This document shows, one piece after another, positions 4,124 to 8,813 of a DNA stretch of 8,813 bases. The notes beneath the pieces were generated by a model. That model saw only the letters and a list, made by a program, of their open reading frames with translations. It was not told the DNA's origin and searched no databases. Position 1 is the stretch's first letter, and every line of letters starts with the position of its first letter. Location of the stretch: positions 1 through 8,813 of the forward strand of contig SKIM01000192.1 in NCBI GenBank assembly GCA_007116445.1, given 5' to 3'. This DNA is from Natronohydrobacter sp. Lineage in GTDB: Bacteria; Pseudomonadota; Alphaproteobacteria; Rhodobacterales; Rhodobacteraceae. The position numbers were made by a program, and so were the translations under genes.

Positions 4124-6592
4124 ATGAACGCCCCCGCCAAACCCCTTGCCGCCCGCTCCCTGCCGATTGAGGGGATGCATTGCGCCTCTTGTGTGGGCCG
4201 GGTGGAACGTGCCTTGCGCGCGGTGCCAGGCGTGGAAGGGGCGGATGTGAACCTTGCGACCGAGCGGGCAGAGATTCGCTTCACTTCCCCGGTCGACCCC
4301 GAGGCCCTGCGCGAGGCGGTGCAGAATGCCGGGTTTGATATCGGCGCGAGCACGCATGAGCTGGAAATTGACGGGATGACCTGCGCCTCTTGTGTCGGTC
4401 GTGTCGAACGCGCGTTGCAGGCCGTGCCGGGTGTGGCGCAAGCCCATGTCAACCTTGCGACCGAGTGTGCGAAGGTCACGGGCACTGCCGATGTCGATGC
4501 CGTGATCGCCGCAATTGACCGCGCAGGCTATGACGCGCGCCCCCGGCGCGCTGTCGCGGAAGATAACACCTTGGCCGAACGCCGCGAAGCCGAGGCGACT
4601 GAGCTGCGCCGCGATCTCATCATTGCAGCGGTGCTGACCCTGCCTGTCTTCGCACTCGAAATGGGCGCGCACATGATCCCGCCCGTGCATCACCTGATCA
4701 TGTCCACGATCGGGATGCAGACCAGCTGGCTGATCCAATTCGCGCTGACCACGCTTGTCATGGCCTTTCCCGGCATCCGTTTCTACACGCTTGGCTTTCC
4801 CGCGCTGTTGCGTGGTGCGCCGGATATGAACAGCCTTGTTGCAGTCGGCACGATGGCGGCCTATCTCTACTCGCTGGTGGCCACTTTCGCCCCCGCGCTG
4901 CTGCCGCAAGGCACAGTGAATGCCTATTATGAACCCGCCGCTGTGATCGTGACCCTGATCCTGCTGGGCCGCTGGCTGGAGGCACGCGCCAAGGGCCGCA
5001 CCTCGCAGGCGATCCAGCGGTTGATCGGGTTGCAGTCCAAAACCGCGCGGGTGCGCCGCGACGGGGCCAGCGTGGATATTCCGATGGCCGAGGTCGCGCC
5101 CGGTGATGTGATCGAGCTGCGCCCCGGCGAGCGTGTGCCCGTGGATGGCGAGGTGATCGAGGGCGTAAGCTATGTCGACGAGTCGATGATCACAGGCGAG
5201 CCTGTGCCGGTCGAGAAGCGCTCGGGCGCGACAGTCGTGGGCGGCACGGTCAACCAGACGGGGGCACTGGCCTTGCGCGCGACAGCTGTGGGCGGAGATA
5301 CGATGCTGGCGCAGATCATCCGCATGGTGGAAACTGCACAAGGCGCGAAGCTGCCCATTCAGGCGATGGTGGACCGGGTGACCATGTGGTTCGTGCCCGC
5401 GGTCATCGTAGTCGCGCTCGTGACATTCACGATCTGGTTCAGTTTCGGCCCGGCCCCTGCACTGACCTTCGGGCTGGTCAATGCGGTCGCCGTGCTCATC
5501 ATCGCCTGCCCCTGTGCCATGGGGCTGGCCACGCCCACCTCGATCATGGTCGGCACTGGCAGGGGCGCGGAAACGGGTGTGCTGTTTCGCAAGGGCGAGG
5601 CGCTGCAACTTCTGAAAGAAGCGCGGGTCGTGGCGTTTGACAAGACCGGCACGCTGACCGAAGGCGCGCCCAAGCTGACCGATCTGGACCTGGCCGACGG
5701 ATTTGATCGCGACCTCGTTCTGGCGCAGGTCGCAGCGGTCGAAGCGAAATCCGAACACCCCATCGCGCGTGCAATCGTGGAGGCCGCCGAGGGGCTGACC
5801 CTGCCCGAGGTGACCAGTTTCGAGAGCATCACCGGTTTTGGCGTTGCCGCGCAGGCCGGGAGGGCGCGCGTCGAGATCGGCGCCGACCGCTACATGGCGC
5901 GCCTTGGCCTTGACGTGGGTATATTCTCGGAGACGGCAGTGCGACTGGGCGATGAAGGCAAGACACTGCTTTACGCCGCCATTGACGGAAAACTCGCCGC
6001 GATCATCGCCGTAGCCGATCCCATCAAGCCGGAAACACCGGACGCTATCCGCAAACTGCATGATCTCGGGCTGAAGGTTGCCATGGTCACAGGCGACAAC
6101 CGCCGCACGGCGGACACCATCGCCCGCCAGCTTGGCATTGATGACGTGGTCGCTGAGGTGCTGCCCGAAGGCAAGCTCGATGCGGTGCGCGAGTTGAAAG
6201 CCGGACATGGGCGGCTGGTTTTCGTGGGCGATGGTATCAATGACGCGCCTGCACTGGCCGCAGCCGATGTCGGCATCGCCATCGGCACCGGCACTGATGT
6301 CGCGATCGAAGCGGCGGATGTGGTGCTGATGTCGGGCTCGCTGCGCGGGGTGCCGAACGCAATTGCCCTGTCAAAGGCCACGATCCGAAATATCCGGCAA
6401 AATCTGTTCTGGGCCTTTGCCTATAACACCGCGCTGATCCCGGTTGCCGCTGGGGCGCTGTGGCCCGCTTTCGGGATCCTGCTCTCGCCGATCTTCGCGG
6501 CAGGGGCGATGGCGCTGTCCTCGGTCTTCGTTCTGGGCAATGCGCTACGCTTGCGCAACTGGTCCGCACCCATGCAGGAGGGCAAGGCATGA
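4124..6592 (+). CDS. copA: Cu+-exporting P1B-1 ATPase with two HMA domains
   Basis: An 822-residue inner-membrane pump that exports cytoplasmic Cu+ using ATP. Two N-terminal HMA domains carry GMHCASC (Cys20, Cys23) and GMTCASC (Cys87, Cys90). Then come the transmembrane region, the actuator TGE (357-359), the membrane CPC (462-464) in the Cu path, phosphorylated Asp506 in DKTGTLT, the P1B-specific SEHP with His545-Pro546, and GDGIND (702-707). C-terminal YN and MALSS motifs in the last helices fit Cu+ specificity (P1B-1). All key residues are intact. The ribosome site is weak (GTGAG, eight bases upstream); the frame just upstream meets a TGA at 4112, so 4124 is the first usable ATG. The stop overlaps the cueR start (ATGA). 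The two HMA domains look like a duplication. Confidence 0.97.
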   Translation: MNAPAKPLAARSLPIEGMHCASCVGRVERALRAVPGVEGADVNLATERAEIRFTSPVDPEALREAVQNAGFDIGASTHELEIDGMTCASCVGRVERALQAVPGVAQAHVNLATECAKVTGTADVDAVIAAIDRAGYDARPRRAVAEDNTLAERREAEATELRRDLIIAAVLTLPVFALEMGAHMIPPVHHLIMSTIGMQTSWLIQFALTTLVMAFPGIRFYTLGFPALLRGAPDMNSLVAVGTMAAYLYSLVATFAPALLPQGTVNAYYEPAAVIVTLILLGRWLEARAKGRTSQAIQRLIGLQSKTARVRRDGASVDIPMAEVAPGDVIELRPGERVPVDGEVIEGVSYVDESMITGEPVPVEKRSGATVVGGTVNQTGALALRATAVGGDTMLAQIIRMVETAQGAKLPIQAMVDRVTMWFVPAVIVVALVTFTIWFSFGPAPALTFGLVNAVAVLIIACPCAMGLATPTSIMVGTGRGAETGVLFRKGEALQLLKEARVVAFDKTGTLTEGAPKLTDLDLADGFDRDLVLAQVAAVEAKSEHPIARAIVEAAEGLTLPEVTSFESITGFGVAAQAGRARVEIGADRYMARLGLDVGIFSETAVRLGDEGKTLLYAAIDGKLAAIIAVADPIKPETPDAIRKLHDLGLKVAMVTGDNRRTADTIARQLGIDDVVAEVLPEGKLDAVRELKAGHGRLVFVGDGINDAPALAAADVGIAIGTGTDVAIEAADVVLMSGSLRGVPNAIALSKATIRNIRQNLFWAFAYNTALIPVAAGALWPAFGILLSPIFAAGAMALSSVFVLGNALRLRNWSAPMQEGKA
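4172..4471 (+). repeat. Internal duplication: the two HMA domains of CopA
   Basis: Codons 17-49 (4172-4270) and 84-116 (4373-4471) align without gaps at a 201-base period, with 27 of 33 residues identical by eye. They share CASCVGRVERAL and VNLATE, and the DNA also shares short runs such as GCGCCTCTTGTGT. The second copy has an extra cysteine (NLATEC). Confidence 0.7.
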
Positions 6593-7026
6593 ATATCGGG
6601 GATGCGGCCAAGGCCTCAGGCGTCTCGGCCAAGATGATCCGCTATTATGAGGAAACGGGACTGATCCCGCCTGCGGCGCGAACCGAGGCCGGCTATCGGA
6701 TTTATTCCGATCAGGACGTGCACATGCTGCGCTTTATTCGCCGTGCGCGAGATTTGGGATTCAGTGTCGACGGCATCCGCGAGCTTCTTGGGCTTTGGCG
6801 TGACCGCGACCGCCACAGCGCTGATGTCAAACGCCTTGCGCTGGCCCATGTCGCCGACCTGCGCCAGAAAATCCGCGAGCTGGAAGACATGGCCACAACG
6901 CTGGAAACGCTGGCCGCCTGTTGCCACGGCAATGACCGCCCCGACTGCCCGATCCTGTCGGAACTGGAAACGGCGTCGGTTTTGCCCGCGAAAAAAGGGG
7001 CTGTCCGCAAGCTGAACGGGATGTGA
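6589..7026 (+). CDS. cueR: MerR-family Cu+-responsive transcriptional activator CueR
   Basis: A 145-residue regulator. The N-terminal winged helix-turn-helix starts MNIGDAAKASGVSAKMIRYY; the dimerisation helix covers about 78-110; the metal-binding loop is C112-HGNDRPD-C120. Cys112, Cys120 and Ser77 fall at the same numbers as in E. coli CueR, where they select monovalent Cu+, Ag+ and Au+. An extra Cys111 precedes the loop. The start ATG overlaps the copA stop (ATGA), so translation is coupled and CueR is made from the copA promoter it controls. Its targets should be the two 19-bp-spacer promoters at 3978-4008 and 4058-4088. A longer in-frame reading from 6460 overlaps copA and is not needed. 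Confidence 0.95.
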   Translation: MNIGDAAKASGVSAKMIRYYEETGLIPPAARTEAGYRIYSDQDVHMLRFIRRARDLGFSVDGIRELLGLWRDRDRHSADVKRLALAHVADLRQKIRELEDMATTLETLAACCHGNDRPDCPILSELETASVLPAKKGAVRKLNGM

Positions 7027-7262
7027 CCGACGACATCATCCATATCAATACAGGTGTTGGACAGCGCGTCTTCCCAGCGAACGCGGCGATGCTTGCCGAC
7101 TTTCCTATATAGTATGGCGCCAGCCTCGCGTCGCGCGATCAGGACTGTCCGCGCGACGTTCAGAACCTCAGCCCCTTGCACGATCGAGCCTTCGGCGCTC
7201 TCAGGGATGATGGTGCCCACCGCCCCCCCGCGCCCCATGTTGCGGGGATCTCCGCGAGCCGT
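7027..7262 (-). pseudogene. Remnant of an antitoxin/excisionase-like HTH gene
   Basis: On the minus strand the frame from 7238 reads TIIPESAEG, then AEVLNVARTVLIARREAGA, then LYRKVGKHRRVRWEDAL, ending near 7064. This matches the pattern of excisionase-fold antitoxins (TIIP...ELTTQEAA..LNVSRP...GEIPYRKVG.HRRVR..D), but with key residues changed: the TTQEAA turn is GSIVQGA and SRP is ART. Immediately upstream, in another frame, RLAEIPAT (7261-7238) continues the family's LADIL...M block, so a single-base shift near 7239-7247 breaks the gene. The 5' part is cut at the cobQ stop and the 3' part at the cueR stop, and no toxin gene is present. It is probably inactive. The family match is from memory of the motif. 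Confidence 0.62.
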
Positions 7263-7265
7263 GAT

Positions 7266-8708
7266 CTAGCGCGCGAGTGCCAGCAGCCGCTCGACGTCGA
7301 GATGCTCCTCAAGATGCGCAGCAAGTGCATCAAGCGTCTTCTCGACACGCGCGCCATAGCCTGTGTCTGTGGCCACACCGAAGCCCGCGAGCCAGACGCG
7401 ACGAAAGGCGTCATCGGTGAACATTCCGTGCAGGTAGCTACCTTGAACCCGACCAGTGTCGTTGATCGCACCTTCGGGCTGGCCTGCGACCAGCGCAAAG
7501 GGCCGTGCACGATCGGGACCATCCGTCCGGCCAAGATGGATCTCGTAGCCATTGAGCTGCGCACCCGACGCAACATGGCACGCACTCACGCGGCTAAGGC
7601 GCTTGTCAGGGGACATCACGGTTTCAACATCCAACAGGCCCAAACCGGGATCGCATCCCGGCGCCCCTTCCAACCCGTCGGGGTCGGCGACCCGATTCCC
7701 CAGCATCTGATACCCGCCGCAAATCCCCAGCACATGGCCCCCGCGACGCACATGCGCCGCAATATCCACATCCCAGCCCTGCGCGCGCAAGAATGCCAGA
7801 TCACCGCGCGTCGATTTCGTTCCGGGCAGGATCAGCAGATCCGTATCCCCAGGCAACGGCTGGCCGGCGGGCAGCATGGTCAGGCGCAGCCCCGGCTCTT
7901 GCGCCAGCGGATCGAGGTCGTCGAAATTTGCGATCCGGCTCAGGCGCAGACACACCACATGCAGACCTGCCGCCCGGCGCGGCGCGTCAATGTCAAGCGC
8001 GTCTTCGGCGGGAAGCCGCCAGGCCTCAGTGAACCAGGGCAGGACACCAAACCCGGACCACCCTGTGCGCGCCTCTATCCAGCGATAGCCCTCTTCAAAC
8101 AAGCGCGGCGCGCCGCGAAACTTGTTGATCACGAAACCTGCGATCAGCGCCGCGTCATCAGGGTCAATCACGGCCTGCGTGCCCACCAGTTGCGCGATAA
8201 CACCACCGCGGTCAATGTCACCTACCAGCACAACCGGCACATCAGCGGCACGCGCAAAGCCCATATTTGCGATGTCACCCGCGCGCAGATTGACCTCTGC
8301 GGGACTGCCTGCGCCTTCGACAAGCACCAGATCATGCGCAGCGCGCAAACGTCGGTAGCTTTCAAGCACCGCCCCCATGAGCCGGGGCTTGAGCGTCTGA
8401 TACTCCCCCGCCTGCGCCACGCTCAACCGTTTGCCCTGCACGATGACCTGCGCGCCTGTCTCGGATTCGGGCTTCAGCAAGACCGGGTTCATATCACTCA
8501 AGGGCTCAAGCCCGCATGCCAGCGCCTGCAGCGCCTGAGCACGACCGATTTCGCCGCCATCAGCCGTTACGGCAGCATTGTTCGACATGTTCTGTGGCTT
8601 GAACGGTGCCACACGCAAACCACGCGCCCGCGCGGCACGACACAAGCCCGCAACCAACATGGACTTCCCGACATTGCTGCCAGCGCCCTGGACCATCAGG
8701 CCGGTCAT
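7266..8708 (-). CDS. cobQ: Cobyric acid synthase (glutamine-hydrolysing), CobQ
   Basis: A 480-residue enzyme, typical for the family. It amidates four carboxylates of adenosylcobyrinate a,c-diamide using glutamine and ATP, a late step of cobalamin synthesis in the cytoplasm. The N-terminal synthetase domain opens with the P-loop GAGSNVGKS (8-16) and the family block FKPQNMSNNA. The C-terminal glutamine amidotransferase domain has the nucleophile Cys330 in GICGGYQMLG and His427 in SYLHGMF, with LPGTKST at its N-terminal edge. The ATG at 8708 is chosen because MTGLMVQGAGSNVGKS is the usual N-terminus; the ATG at 8795 adds 29 Arg/Pro-rich residues. The ribosome site is weak. No other cob gene is in the window. 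Confidence 0.96.
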   Translation of the reverse strand: MTGLMVQGAGSNVGKSMLVAGLCRAARARGLRVAPFKPQNMSNNAAVTADGGEIGRAQALQALACGLEPLSDMNPVLLKPESETGAQVIVQGKRLSVAQAGEYQTLKPRLMGAVLESYRRLRAAHDLVLVEGAGSPAEVNLRAGDIANMGFARAADVPVVLVGDIDRGGVIAQLVGTQAVIDPDDAALIAGFVINKFRGAPRLFEEGYRWIEARTGWSGFGVLPWFTEAWRLPAEDALDIDAPRRAAGLHVVCLRLSRIANFDDLDPLAQEPGLRLTMLPAGQPLPGDTDLLILPGTKSTRGDLAFLRAQGWDVDIAAHVRRGGHVLGICGGYQMLGNRVADPDGLEGAPGCDPGLGLLDVETVMSPDKRLSRVSACHVASGAQLNGYEIHLGRTDGPDRARPFALVAGQPEGAINDTGRVQGSYLHGMFTDDAFRRVWLAGFGVATDTGYGARVEKTLDALAAHLEEHLDVERLLALAR

Positions 8709-8744
8709 CGCACCGCCCCAGACGCTGTGATCCTGCGCAGATGT

Positions 8745-8779
8745 GCGCCTCCGGCGGGGATATTTGGGCAAGGATGAAA
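8745..8779 (+). repeat. Putative Rhodobacteraceae intergenic repeat motif
   Basis: GCGCCTCCGGCGGGGATATT followed by TGGGCAAGGATGAAA. From memory this CTCCGGCGGGGATATTT...GATGAA string recurs between genes in many Rhodobacteraceae genomes. It contains the small palindrome GCCTCCGGCGG and lies 37 bases upstream of the cobQ start. Its function is unknown, and it appears only once here, so repetition cannot be shown from this window. Confidence 0.4.
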
Positions 8780-8813
8780 CAGCATGCGGCGGCACCGCGC
8801 CTGCGTCCGGTGA

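Noticed and set aside
4082..6208. A 708-codon open frame on the minus strand opposite copA
   Set aside because: It lies antisense to an unmistakable CopA. Its translation is rich in His, Arg, Gln and Asp with no family resemblance, as expected from the shadow of a GC-rich gene.
7176..8777. A 533-codon open frame on the plus strand opposite cobQ
   Set aside because: It is antisense to an intact CobQ with all catalytic motifs. The translation is low-complexity in style and unlike any known protein.
8709..8813. Cobalamin riboswitch upstream of cobQ
   Set aside because: The visible leader is only about 105 bases and I see no B12-box-like conserved core. A riboswitch further upstream would be outside the window.
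8774..8813. Possible start of a plus-strand gene (MKQHAAAPRLRPV...)
   Set aside because: Only 13 codons are visible, the ATG falls inside the putative repeat motif, and the AAGG abuts the ATG with no spacer.

Overview
The window looks like chromosome from an alphaproteobacterium of the Rhodobacteraceae type. The grounds are high GC, the HemP/DUF1289 pair, a CobQ of the usual size, and a short intergenic motif near the right end that I recall as common in that family. The genus cannot be read from the sequence.

Layout. On the left, minus strand: a DUF1289 four-cysteine protein running off the left edge (1-146), hemP (179-370), about 300 bases with no recognised gene, and a YqaA-type VTT membrane protein (675-1103). 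In the plus direction: a secreted monohaem cytochrome c (1350-1796) and a five-helix membrane protein of unknown function (1823-2527). The latter overlaps tail-to-tail the last gene of a minus-strand copper operon. That operon is transcribed from about 3975 leftwards: a CopZ-like HMA copper chaperone (3751-3945, GTG start), a His/Met-rich exported DUF305 protein (3324-3740), a strong intergenic hairpin, and a glutaredoxin-MauE/DoxX membrane fusion (2483-3250). Divergent from it is copA (4124-6592), a Cu+ P1B-ATPase with two HMA domains, followed by cueR (6589-7026) with a 4-base ATGA overlap. A broken antitoxin/excisionase-like remnant (about 7027-7262, minus) separates cueR from cobQ (7266-8708, minus), the cobyric acid synthase.

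How it works together. The copA/copZ intergenic region carries two MerR-family promoters facing away from each other. Each has TTGACC, a 19-bp spacer and a TTCC-N7-GGAA type dyad, the architecture of CueR-controlled copper promoters. CueR (Ser77, Cys112, Cys120) should therefore sense Cu+ and switch on both arms: CopA and CueR in one direction; the chaperone, DUF305 protein and Grx-MauE protein in the other. The inferred scheme is cytoplasmic capture (HMA protein), export (CopA), periplasmic binding (DUF305) and a membrane thiol-redox step (Grx-MauE). The neighbouring cytochrome c and its membrane partner may belong to the same redox/copper theme, but no shared operator is visible there.

The least familiar parts are the copper-promoter-linked glutaredoxin-MauE fusion and the uncharacterised cytochrome c/membrane-protein pair. 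The clearest evolutionary scar is the frameshifted, truncated antitoxin relic at the right boundary of the copper cluster.
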